Part shown: one piece after another, positions 8,991 through 18,240 of the stretch | Position numbering within the stretch: the stretch's first letter is position 1 | Layout of the letters: the number at the start of each line of letters is the position of its first letter | Assembly: GCA_004151065.3 (NCBI GenBank) | Contig: NWUY0300005933.1 | Span: 23,001 to 45,393, forward strand | Source: Larix sibirica | Lineage: Eukaryota > Streptophyta > Pinopsida > Pinales > Pinaceae | Length of the DNA: 22,393 bases | Direction of reading: 5' to 3' | Notes under the pieces: generated by a model | Database searches by the model: none | Told to the model about the DNA's origin: nothing | Seen by the model: only the letters and a program-made list of their open reading frames with translations | Position numbers and translations under genes: made by a program

Positions 8991-9453
8991 GTGTTGAGCC
9001 ATGAAGATAGGTAGGTTTGTTTTGAATGTTCCTCCTTAGAAAATGTTGTTGCAATTGTTATACAAGGTAGAATAGGGTATGATACAATTGTAGTAATCTA
9101 TTATTAACCAATCCTCGTGAGTTATATTTTCCCAAACGAATTTTGAACACACAAGTGTATAGAAAAACATATTTGCACATGTGGGCATGTAGAAATCCAC
9201 CCTCCAATAGTTAAAAGTTGCATTGGTGTTGAGCCATGAAGATAGGAAGATTATTTTTTAATGTTCCACCTTTAGAAAATATTATTGCGATTGTTATTCA
9301 AGGGATAAGGGGTTATGATATAGTTGTAGTAACCTATTATTGACCAATCCTCATGAGTTGTAGTTTCCCAAATTAATTTGGAACACACATATATATGGAA
9401 AAATGGTTTTGGAAATGTGGGCATGTAGAAATACACCCTCCAATAATTAAATT
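8991..9453 (+). repeat. Diverged 235-bp tandem duplication
   Basis: A unit starting GTGTTGAGCCATGAAGATAG at 8991 recurs at 9226, and the two copies can be aligned across their whole length to AATTAAA near 9450. Copy 1 is 235 bp and copy 2 about 228 bp; by eye roughly four fifths of positions agree. Both end with GTGGGCATGTAGAAAT followed by CACCCTCCAATA. Neither copy has a clear reading frame. The level of divergence shows the duplication is much older than the 67-bp one at 7060. Confidence 0.9.
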
Positions 9454-12350
9454 TATAAATGTCATCCTTTACTATCTTCACAATTGTAATAGCAATGAAT
9501 GGGTGTCTTCCCAAACGGTGGTTTGTAGTAACTAAATCTATTTCAAAGTGGATTTGCTTATGGATGACTTGTAGCATTTTTATGTAGCAGCATTCTTAAA
9601 CCATTTTTCTATGTTCCCAACAATCTGTGGAATGACCTATAGTATCCCACTTGTCTTTATTTATCCAAGTGGATACTGTGTGTATATCATGAGCTAGTTG
9701 GTTGTGGCTTGTATGCATATGGTTTCACCCCATGGATCCATAACATGTTGGCAACATAATATGTAGCTACCCCAACTAATCCAAACTTGTAACAAAGTAA
9801 ACATGTAACAAGCTTCCACTTCATGTATTATTCAAAGATAAATACAAATCCACTACTTCCCCTAATGTTAATCAGAAACCCAATGAAATAATAAGAAATG
9901 CAATTGAGAAACACTTTGATCCCAAATCCTAGTTTTGAGTATCAAAGCAATAAATACAAGGTTATGGGTAAGACGAAAGGGTTTATAAATAAGGGGAAAA
10001 GGACAAAACAATATGGAAAAAACATGACTCGTCAAGTGGCCAAAATATGTGTAGTGATTTTGCTTGAGGGGTTTAGTAAATAAATCAGAATGATCTAACT
10101 GAAATCAAGAGTTGGTGAATTCAATCTAACATATTGCGGTTGTTCTGTGAATAATAATGTTGATATGTGGTGTTAGGAAGATGTAGTACATTGGGAAAAA
10201 GCTTCATATGAAATACATGATACTTTAGAATATTATTTCTTCAATGATAGAGGTTTAGTTGGATTATGATGTGGTCACCATGATGTTGGGAAGGTTGATG
10301 GTTGATTGGTTGAGATAGTTTCTTTTTTTGGCAATGAGTCGTAGGCATTTTCTATATATGACTATAGAGAGCATCGCAATTCAGATTTGTAAGCTATCAA
10401 AGATTGCGTTTTTTGGATATAAATGCATTGCATGTGCTATGATGTTCATGGAGACCTATATGCAACCTTGAGAACGAGTTTATTGGTGTAATTCATATAA
10501 TCACACTTACGCTTGTGTGTGGAGTAGAGCTAAGTTGGTGTATTCCTCTTGTGATTCCATAAACCTATTATAGAAGAGAGAATGTAAAGTGTTGAAGTGA
10601 TGCATATGTTTGCATTCTTTTTCTTCTGTTTAGCTTAAGGTCCATTGTTACATATTATTGGTGACCTTTCCCATTCATTGCTAAAGTGTTGAGACAAGTA
10701 TAGTTGAATATTGGTGGACTCGGTAGATTTGTTTAGATACCTTCTACTGTTTCTCTAGCATGGTTGAATGATTTTTCATAAATGCCTTAAGAAAGGTTGT
10801 TGAGAAGGATAAAAAAGGTAGAGAGAGGAGGACATGTGATATGGAAATGTAAAATAATCCACTATAAGTCTTTGTGAAAATCCACATGGAGAAAATGTTG
10901 CAAATTTTGTCGCTTGGTGTGAGAACAAGCCTTAGAAGAAAATAATGAGAAGAATTGTATATTTGTCCACACTCTCTCTTACATTGTGTGCAAGTATGCA
11001 TGTGTTAGTGCTTGTGTGGAATACCAAATATATGCATGGTCGAGGTATATTACGATTCATCCCATAACTACTTACCAATTGTGTTAGAGATTGGTTTCTA
11101 CTACTCAAGTGTATATGCTTGTATTGGGATTATTTTGTCCATAATACCATCAAATCATTTTTTTCTATGTCAAACCAGATAAATGTTTTCCAACATGTGC
11201 GAGTCGAGAATGCTCATATAGTTGAGATATAAGAAGGAAAGTGCACATGTTGTTGCATAAACCAGTGAAGTTGACACCAAGTATGTGCATTACTACAGAG
11301 GAGGAAAAAGTTATATGGTTTCTTTTTTGGTCATATGTGTTGTTATATTCAGTATCCCATTGTGGCATTATTGTAATGTAAAAATTATTCTTGATCCTAA
11401 TGGGTGAGGAGTGTTGTAGCTAAAGGGGAAATATTGTTGCATGTTCTTGTCTCCTCTTATTTTTCCTTGGTGAAATGTTGTTTCATGAATGTGCACCATA
11501 AGGATTTATATTTACAGGTACATAGGATTGAGATGGATTCATATTTTATCTAGACTATTTTCCTAGAGAATTGGAAAGCACCATGCTTGGGTACCTAGGT
11601 GTCTAAGTACATGGAAATATGCCCAAAGGATGGCCAATTGTTTTGTATTTCCTAGAGTACAACAAGTTCCCAATCAATTTGTGTGGTACCAATGGTCTAC
11701 CCAAAGGTATGGTTTGTTCCCAACTAGCATGTTGTTCGAGATGACAATTTTTTAAGTGAATGCAAGAGCATAGACACCTTTGGTTGAGAGATGGAAGTGA
11801 TTTTCTTATATTATTGCAATAAATAAGGATGTATTGAAGTCACATTGTTCTCATTGGAGAAGCCAAGTTTTGATGGAAGACTTAATTTTGAGTTGGAATG
11901 ATCGTATTGTAATAGGAAAGAAAATGATGATGTTTTAGATGTAGTATATAATGTTTGGAGCATGTTCCAAAATGATGATGAAGATAGTTCCAAGGACAAA
12001 ATTTTATGGAGGATATTGTGTTACTGGACAACAAAATCATAGTTGTAGTAGTGAAAGCGGTGATTTTTTTTGCAATAACTATACTAGTGGCTTCTCTCGA
12101 TGATGATCTTTTGTGTGTCAGAGAAGGGTTGGATCTACATAGATATGATGTCCATTTTTTCTCTTGCTTGTGTCAAGGATTAGTAAATGGAGCCGATGTA
12201 TAGATCCATTGTTGTGTGTGTCACAATGAATGGTAGTGTCAAGAGATTTTCTCATGTGATACAAATGGTATGAGAATTTCTTGGAGTATCCAAGTTGATG
12301 GTTGGCTCATGTGTCTAGGTTGAGCATTAGATTATTGTTGTGTCTACGCT
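9454..12350. other. 2.9 kb of AT-rich DNA without recognisable genes
   Basis: Open frames here are short and give no domain I know on either strand. Because an LTR-like block with a polypurine-like tract begins at about 12351, this may be the interior of a decayed or non-autonomous LTR element, but no gag or pol motif was found to support it. Confidence 0.4.
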
Positions 12351-12361
12351 AAGATGGATAT
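12351..12361 (+). other. Polypurine-like tract before LTR
   Basis: AAGATGGATAT sits directly before the TGTT at 12362. Many plant copia elements have a purine-rich AAG-GGGAGA-type tract there, which primes plus-strand synthesis. This copy is only a partial match. Confidence 0.45.
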
Positions 12362-12661
12362 TGTTGTAGGAGACTAGTTGACTCATTTGAATAGTAATTA
12401 GAATCAACCAGTAGGTTGAGTTGGTTGGGTCAACCAACCAATCGAGGTAGTTAAGGAAGTTATAACTACTTCCATGATTATAAAGGTACATAAAGGCAAG
12501 AAAGGCGTCTTATCTTGTCTTGTACTAATGATCTAACATAATAAACTACTTGGTGTTTCTCCCACTACTACCTTATCTTCTTTACCTCTTTCTATGTATA
12601 ATTGTTATATGTATATTATTGTGTTGTATGCTATACTTGTTTCTATACATTATTGGTAACA
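12362..12661 (+). mobile_element. LTR-like block (TGTT...AACA), probably Ty1/copia type
   Basis: The 300-bp block begins TGTTGTAGGAGAC and ends GGTAACA, with matching TGTT/AACA inverted ends. Inside, a TATAAA lies at 12479-12484 and an AATAAA at 12540-12545, the promoter-then-poly(A) order expected of U3-R. A perfect 7-bp-stem hairpin, TTGGTTGGGTCAACCAA, lies at 12421-12437. The purine-rich tract directly before it suggests a 3' LTR. No second copy was found in the window, so it may be a lone LTR or the end of an element whose other LTR lies outside or has decayed. Confidence 0.6.
12479..12484 (+). promoter_or_regulatory. TATA box of the LTR-like block
   Basis: TATAAA lies about 118 bp inside the block and 61 bp before an AATAAA poly(A) signal (12540-12545), so transcript start and end signals fit an LTR. 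AT-rich sequence makes chance matches possible. Confidence 0.4.
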
Positions 12662-12966
12662 ATTTGGTGTGACCCCATAGATTACAACATTGGTTTCATT
12701 GTTGAGACCTAGATTTTTTGAATTTGTAAAATAGAGTAGAAATATATAGATGTTGAATGAGGAAGAGATTCGGTTGTGGTAGAGTATAAAAGTTAATAAT
12801 TGCTTTAAAAAATATGCCAAAAGGAATTGACTATTACTTGTGGAAGTAGGAACCCTATTCTACATAGAAACCCATGAAAGATTCTTGGAAAACATCCCCC
12901 GTTAGATCAAAAAACTGCTAGATAGACTTGTTGATGAACATGACAAATGAATGAAAGGAGTTTCTA

Positions 12967-13329
12967 TTGAAACTAAACAATGGAGGCCTAACAAATTTGT
13001 ATCAATGGTTAGAGAAAATCTCTAATAAGTTATGTGAAAAGAAAGCGGTAGAAGAAATAACATATGTCGATAACGTCAAAAGAAGATTCTACAATGACTT
13101 GCATGAAAATTTTATTTGCATTGTACCTGTAGTGTTGTACAAAATTCTTATAGATAAAGGAATCATCCATATAGTCAAACCAATATTGTTGATAAACACT
13201 CCCATATCGATCAAATGGAAAAGAAAAAAACAACAACAAGAGTGGCAACATTTTTTGAATAAATGAACACCATTGCCACCCTCTTTGACCAAGAGTAAAT
13301 TCAGAGCTGACCATGGGAGGGTAGGACAC
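12967..13329 (+). pseudogene. Unidentified degraded ORF zone, first part
   Basis: A 99-codon open frame (12967-13266) encodes a lysine-rich protein, with EEITYVDNVKRRFYNDLHEN in its middle. I do not recognise a domain. The same amino-acid texture goes on after the stop at 13264-13266 and in shifted frames towards 14030, as if a longer coding region had decayed. It could be the N-terminal part of the gag of element 2 (which starts clearly at 14407) or an unrelated captured sequence. Overlapping minus-strand frames (13030-13329) look like shadows. Confidence 0.3.
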
Positions 13330-13622
13330 CTATGAGATGCCTCAATTGAAGAAAACCCTAGTCAACATGTGATAATAAAAGAAGAGGACCAAAAGATCAA
13401 CGACACCAAGAAAAGTACATTTTCCCGAATGTGAATATACGCTTGATGAAGAAACCAAAACATTATCAAAGAGAAGGATGGAAGGTTACAAAACTTCACC
13501 CAAATTAAAAAAATTAGAAAGAGACAAAAGACATCAAAAGAGGTAAAAAATATGGTATTTTGTATATGTCCACCGAAAAACGTCTCTAGAAAACACTGTA
13601 GAGTGTTGGGTAGATAGTATAT

Positions 13623-13766
13623 CAACCTTTCTTGAGTCAAGACATGTTCGACCAGGTGTGGAAGAGGAGATAATTATGATAGCACTCGAAATTCCTAAGG
13701 AGAAATGGATCGATGTCATATAACCCTACCTAAATCAAGAAATGTTCAACCAAGTGCAGAAGAGGA
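13623..13766 (+). repeat. Two related 46-bp copies, 98 bp apart, conserved at protein level
   Basis: Copies lie at 13623-13668 and 13721-13766. Copy 1 can be read as QPFLSQDMFDQVWKRR and copy 2 as PYLNQEMFNQVQKRK; the changes are conservative (F/Y, S/N, D/E, D/N, R/K). The offset of 98 is not a multiple of three, so the copies now lie in different frames. This points to an internal repeat in a once-coding, charged protein. Confidence 0.6.
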
Positions 13767-13835
13767 AGCCATTGCAACAGTTCCCAACTTGCAAAAGAAC
13801 TTCAAATGATATAAATTGACCTCAAGGTCTTAAAC

Positions 13836-14030
13836 ATGGATGAAATTGAAGTTGACGAATCACCACCTATAACCTCTCCTCAATCAAATAGTCTCAAAGT
13901 CAATGATATTCTAAGGCATCATTTAAATTTGGAACCTAGGTCAGAAGCATGTAGGTGTTTCCTTTTCCCTGGTGGACTCATAGCCTGGATTGGGGGTGGA
14001 ATCTCAGTAGAAAGAGTATATGATGGATAG
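13836..14030 (+). pseudogene. Unidentified 64-codon acidic ORF
   Basis: The frame opens MDEIEVDESPPITSPQSN and ends in a Gly-rich FPGGLIAWIGGGISVERVY stretch. The in-frame codons just before the ATG (IDLKVLN) suggest it is the tail of the degraded coding zone to its left. The acidic first half and hydrophobic Gly-rich second half do not match a domain I know; the second half may be non-coding sequence read through after decay. Confidence 0.3.
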
Positions 14031-14406
14031 AGTGCCTAAGTTTCGGTGGAAAATCGCTCAGATTACACAACCAATTATTGGAACTTCTTTACTTAAATAT
14101 AAGTATTCTTATGTATCTAATGTTTAATGATTTTTAGTTGTATTCATGCTAGAATTATGCATGTAAATTGCATGATGTGTGTGTGGATTGTATTATTTCC
14201 ACTTTTTATTTTTATTATGTATCTGCACACCTGTTTGTTTTTACTATTATGCATTTTTAATTCTTATTATGGGTGCAATTTAGAGGCCCTGGTTTAGTGA
14301 ATGTCCCCTCCTACTGGCCGGATTGAGGGATGGGGACGTTACAAACTTCATTAATAATACTTGACCATCATATCAACCTCCATTATCTCTTATAAATTCT
14401 ACAAAT
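14031..14406. other. T-rich spacer before element 2 gag
   Basis: No coding is recognisable. The end, from about 14280, is less AT-rich and holds ACTGGCCGGATTGAGGGATG before GGGGACGTTACA (to about 14344). That could be the end of a 5' LTR for element 2, but no primer-binding site follows, so it is not called as one. Confidence 0.35.
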
Positions 14407-15282
14407 ATGTTGAACAACACCACTGGAAATATTCCTCTGTATGAGGGAGATGAAGATACAAAGAGATATTGGTTTGTATGTGATAAGATATGGGAATATC
14501 AAGATATTTCATATTAAGGAAAAAAAATTCCATAGAAAATCAAGGAGCATTGAGAAAAAGAGCACTTACCTGGTTCATGAACTATATAGAAAATCAAAAC
14601 AAAAGCAAGAATGAAATTAAACAAGCCTTATTTCAATTCTTTTGATTCCAGGATGTTAAACACCTAGTGTCCCAAAGACTCAAAGAAATAAATAAAATCC
14701 CAAGAGAATCATTGCAGGACTATGATAAGAAGTTTAATTTTTTGCACAATCAAATGCCATATACGAATGATGTTGAACTCTAGGTCTGGTGGTTTATATA
14801 TGGACTTTTACAAAGAATAAGGGCTCATTTGAGAATGAATGATATTAAAACATATTAATATTCCTTTCGAAATTAACAACACATTGAGTTGGATGATGAT
14901 AGACCAACCATCCTGACAGATAGACAACTGGAAGTTGGATACAATGCAAAGATCCATCAAAGGAATTGCTTTAAAAATATCCGATCTATGGTGCACTATA
15001 TGCAAAAAAAATGGACATCCTAAATATGAGTGAAAGTACAAAGAATTGACTAAGAGACACAAATATGTACAACTAGAACATACCAAAAGTTTCTATGAAA
15101 TTTGTGACAATGTGATGAATCATACCACACGTGACTACGCGCACAATCTGAAGAATGAAAATCCTAAGTGGTGTTCCATCTACGATGAATATTCTCATAA
15201 TATAGTAGAATGCCAACTTAATGGAAAGAACCAACCAAACTATCAAAAAGTGTATCATACTAAGTCAAATGTTCAGAATTAG
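14407..15282 (+). pseudogene. gag: gag of element 2: capsid part and first three zinc knuckles
   Basis: The ATG at 14407 opens MLNNTTGNIPLYEGDEDTKR, followed by RYWFVCDKIWEY, a stop, and after a frameshift GALRKRALTWFMNYIENQNK (from 14544). QRLKEINKIPRESLQDYDKK and WWFIYGLLQRIRAHLRMND complete the capsid (Retrotrans_gag) domain. The frame then returns to that of the ATG and enters a run of Cys-rich motifs: knuckle 1 at 14992-15033, knuckle 2 at 15094-15138, knuckle 3 at 15172-15213. Each lacks at least one metal ligand. The stretch 15034-15282 is open. The capsid domain packages the RNA; the knuckles bind nucleic acid. Confidence 0.85.
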
Positions 15283-15503
15283 AAAAATAATGTATATGAA
15301 GGCAGAGGTCGAGGAAATACAATGGATGTGGATGATATGGGGAAAAAGGGGGTCAACATGGAAGATGAGGAAGATTTAACTGAAAATATTTCTTCATGTG
15401 TTATAAAGAATATCATATAAGTCCCAACTATCAACTCAAAGATAGAACCGACTTGAAATTTTGTACTAAATGTGGATTTAGAGTCTATTCTTTAGAAGAT
15501 TAC
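14992..15503 (+). other. Five zinc-knuckle-like motifs in tandem
   Basis: Knuckle 1 (14992-15033) is C-x2-C-x4-H-x4 with TGA for the last Cys. Knuckle 2 (15094-15138) has Tyr for the first and last Cys and x5 before the His. Knuckle 3 (15172-15213) has Tyr for the second Cys. Knuckle 4 (15399-15431) keeps the first Cys and the His, but about three residues including the second Cys are missing and the last Cys is Tyr. Knuckle 5 (15462-15503) is C-x2-C-x4-Y-x4-Y, with Tyr for both His and Cys. Six of the seven substituted ligands (all Cys or His to Tyr) need just one G-to-A or C-to-T change. Spacing fits the CCHC rule, so I take them as real remnants. Confidence 0.75.
15283..15395 (+). pseudogene. 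Gly/Arg-rich linker between knuckles 3 and 4
   Basis: After the stop at 15280-15282 the reading includes a GRGRGN stretch (about 15302-15319) followed by an acidic part. Basic Arg-Gly linkers beside zinc knuckles are usual in retrotransposon nucleocapsid and help bind RNA. A frameshift before 15396 joins it to the next part. Confidence 0.5.
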
Positions 15504-16389
15504 CCCATTATATTGGATAATATAATGAATAAGAAAAATGTAAATCTACTACAGGGTATAATAAAAGAAAAATCTATGAATTCCAAAAACCTACATTTAG
15601 TCGCTAGATTGGACCCGAATAATAATGAAAACATCATTCACCATGGAAACAAGAAAGAAAAAGACCAATAACCCGAACCCAGGAGAGAAAATGAAATTTA
15701 TAAAGAAGATATCAATTTTATCGATGAGCTATCCAAACAAGAAGATATTTGCAATAAAAAGGGTGCAAATCAACTAGACATGTCCACTACACTTGATGAA
15801 TTTCTAATGTTGTTAGGCAAACAAAAGTCAATCTCAAGGTTCATGGAATTAATGGAGATCCTGGAAAATTATCAAGGTAGATGTAAAGTTGTGAAAATAT
15901 TGTGTCACTTGAACGAAGAAGATAAAATTGTTGAATACTTTGACCCACAAGTCGATCTGGATATACAAGGTTGTTTCATCCCGGAATTTGTAGTCAACTT
16001 CATATCTCAATTAAACAACTTGGCTAAAGATACATGGATAAAACTGGGATGACCTAATATTACCCGCTCAAGGAAATTCTTCAAACTTGTATACCAAATA
16101 TTTGTGGACCTTATTGGATTACTAAGAAATGTCGAAACAACAATAATGGGAATCAAAACAGAATTCTATTTTGAGATAATTGACGTAATCGATGGAATGA
16201 TTGCATATCCTTCCCTAGTTGGTTGACCATGGGGAAGAAAAATGAAATCCAATATTTCCCTTGAGAAAGACAGATTTAAATTGAAAGGTGATGGGAGAAT
16301 AATAATCATCCCTTTATACACAAAAGAAGGAAAACCTTGCCTTAGTCACTTTAAATACATATTTTATTTGTTTGACAACTTCAACTGAT
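15396..16389 (+). pseudogene. pol: gag C-terminus and aspartic protease of element 2, one frame with three stops
   Basis: One frame runs nearly 1 kb, from knuckles 4 and 5 through QEDICNKKG into the protease. It is broken only at 15669-15671 (TAA), 16050-16052 (TGA) and 16224-16226 (TGA). The protease active site reads IPEFVVNFISQLNNLAKDTW: the family D-x-G is N-F-I, with Asn at 15996-15998, so it is inactive. Downstream VETTIMGIKTEFYFEI and PWGRKMKSNISLEKDRFKLK match the rest of the domain. Both TGA stops sit where the family has Arg before Pro, so each is most simply CGA changed to TGA. The frame is lost near 16345-16389, where the insert begins. This is the best-preserved coding stretch in the window. 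Confidence 0.85.
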
Positions 16390-16454
16390 TTATTCTCCAT
16401 GTAAAACATTTGGTAGGGAAACTTTCATTTTCCATCTCTAGTCATGTTATTTTA

Positions 16455-17280
16455 GGGTTTTTGCATACAATTCTATTGCAAGTTGAAGTTGATCCTATGT
16501 CAACTTTCTCCTTACCCTTGTTCATATTGTTTCCTTTAGATGGTTGCTTTATAAATTTCTAAATTGCTTGCATCGCTTCTTCTAATTCCATTTCTGCTGG
16601 TGCAAAAGAGAAATCCTTGAAAAAAATTCTTTTATGTTTTCCCATTTTAGTGTATCTCCTCTTGCCTCGTTTATTTCTTACCATTTGTTGGGAAAATTAA
16701 CCAAATTATCAGGGAAGATATGTGGCCATACTCTTTCATCTCTGTATCCGATTCTACTGCACTCACACTCGCATTCTTCAATACACCTTTTTGGGTCATA
16801 GCTAGATTTTAATTTAGTGATTTACACTGTATTGTGAGCTTCTTTCCACCAAATATTTCGACAAAGTATGTGGTTGTGGTCATCTAGGTCTATAGACATG
16901 GGACATGCACTCTCCACTATCATATTGCTTTGCTAGTAAATGAATAAACAAGGGTTTGCAGATGACCCTAATCTTCGACATTTTTGGAGATTTCATCTAT
17001 GTGAGCCACATGAGAGTTTGTCTCTTTGAATCTTAATTTTGGTAAGCTAGTTGATATTTGTCGGTATCAAACTAGAGAATTGTCAAACTTTATTTGTGAC
17101 TTCTGGAATCATTTGGAAAAGAAGAAAATTTCAAAAATCTTCTTAGGTATAGCTTTTATGGTCCAGAAATATCTTGTTCTAGCTTCATAATTCTCCATAT
17201 GCCAGTCATATAGTTATGTGTTAGAATTCTAACCAAGTGACATAGTAGAGTCCCAGTGTAACTCTCTGAGGGTGTTTGGT
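16455..17280 (-). pseudogene. gag: Antisense gag-like fragment nested in element 2
   Basis: On the minus strand a frame from 16890 to about 16621 reads DLDDHNHILCRNIWWKEAHN and later RVWPHIFPDNLVNFPNKW, then EARGDTLKWENIKEFF, with two stops. After a frameshift (about 16618) it goes on as FSFAPAEMELEEAMQAI and FIKQPSKGN to about 16455. The pattern P-x2-L-x3-P-x-x-W, then T-x-W-x2-I-K-x-F, then a Phe-rich end and an acidic helix is that of retrotransposon capsid (Retrotrans_gag). Coding-like reading extends upstream to about 17280. It lies between the protease and RT of element 2, in the opposite direction. No LTR was found at its edges, so it is a fragment. It resembles neither of the plus-strand gags closely. 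Confidence 0.65.
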
Positions 17281-17422
17281 TCGACATGGTCTTCATTAAC
17301 TTGGATCACCTTTTAGATATTTCTAACATATGCATATTCATCACATGGATTTGATAGTAAACAAGAAAAAATTGAGGGCAAGGAAAAAATCGACTCCCCC
17401 TCTGCAATACAAAAAAAATATT

Positions 17423-17506
17423 AAAACCCTTGAATGGATGGATGTTGAGATAAAAATTAAATGAATCTAAACCCCCTGAATGGATGGATGCATAGATTAA
17501 AATTAG
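17423..17506 (+). repeat. 46-bp-offset duplication encoding EWMD
   Basis: TGAATGGATGGATG occurs at 17431 and 17477, within two related stretches (about 17423-17461 and 17469-17506). Both can be read as EWMD followed by an IKI-type stretch, so the duplication falls in what was probably the pol spacer before RT. The offset of 46 bp shifts the frame. Confidence 0.7.
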
Positions 17507-17555
17507 AGAAGCAAATATTTCAAATGATGATCAACCGAAGATGATGAAAATAGGT

Positions 17556-18240
17556 GGCTACTATTCAGACTGATATACAACAAAAATGGTAGACTTGCTT
17601 AATGATTACCAAGATGTTAGTGCACGGGAATATAAATATCTAAAAAAATGGTTAAATAAATGGGTGAAATGAATATTAAAGTGATTCCTAATGCTAAACC
17701 TGTCAATAAAAGACTGTACAAACCAATGCAAAAATATGAGATAGTCCAGAAAGAAATCCAAAATATATTATCAACCAACATTATTTTTCCAATCGGCAAG
17801 TTAGAATGGAATAATTGTATGGTCATCCAACCTAAAAGGAACAACCCAAATAAATTCAGAATATATCTCAATTTTAGAAGACTCAACAAAATTTCAGTGA
17901 CAAGTCCCTTCCCAACACTATTTGTAGACGAAATAATCAATGAACTTGTAAGAAACATGTGCTATTAATTTACAGATGGATTCTCTTGGTATAACCAAGT
18001 TCCAATAGCAAAAGAAGATAAAGAGAAAACCACATTTGTTATAGAGTTCCATTTGTTAGTTTATAGAGTCATGCCATTTGGGTTGAAGAATGCATTGACA
18101 TGTTTTTCAAGAATAGTTATGTTAAATCTTTTGAAGAATACATTTATAAAACCATGGAAATATACTACGATGATTGGACTATTATATCCTACCAAAGAAT
18201 CACCTATAGTCACTTTGACTGATGTTGGAATGTTGTAGAC
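17556..18240 (+). pseudogene. pol: Reverse transcriptase of element 2
   Basis: GYYSD, then KMVDLLNDYQDVSAREYKYL leads into the domain. From 17660 one frame gives MNIKVIPNAKPVNKRLYKPM, QNILSTNIIFPIGKLEWNN, RIYLNFRRLNKISVTSPFPT, a TAA at 17966-17968, then FTDGFSWYNQVPIAKEDKEK and YRVMPFGLKNA. A one-base loss near 18122 shifts the reading and the catalytic box follows as YIYKTMEIYYDDWT, with YYDD at 18163-18174 intact. In motif A the family has FTDGFSGYNQ with the catalytic Asp, which is kept; the Asp of the VDFR-type block is Asn (LNFRRLN). The motif set is complete enough to be sure of the domain; two breaks make it dead. Confidence 0.9.

Noticed and set aside
10744-11368. Minus-strand open frames near 10.7-11.4 kb
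   Set aside because: No recognisable domain and composition typical of AT-rich noncoding DNA.
150-12661. The LTR-like blocks at 150-517 and 12362-12661 as a pair
   Set aside because: They differ in ends, length and inner sequence, so they belong to different families.
12662-12680. Primer-binding site after the LTR-like block at 12661
   Set aside because: The bases after AACA give only TTTGGTGTGACC, a poor match to the initiator tRNA-Met site; not enough to call a 5' LTR.
13030-13329. 99-codon minus-strand open frame
   Set aside because: Low-complexity, rich in Phe and Cys, opposite a lysine-rich plus-strand frame; judged a shadow.
17617-17958. 113-codon minus-strand open frame
   Set aside because: It is the complement of the clear RT coding on the plus strand, and its hydrophobic make-up is a reading shadow.
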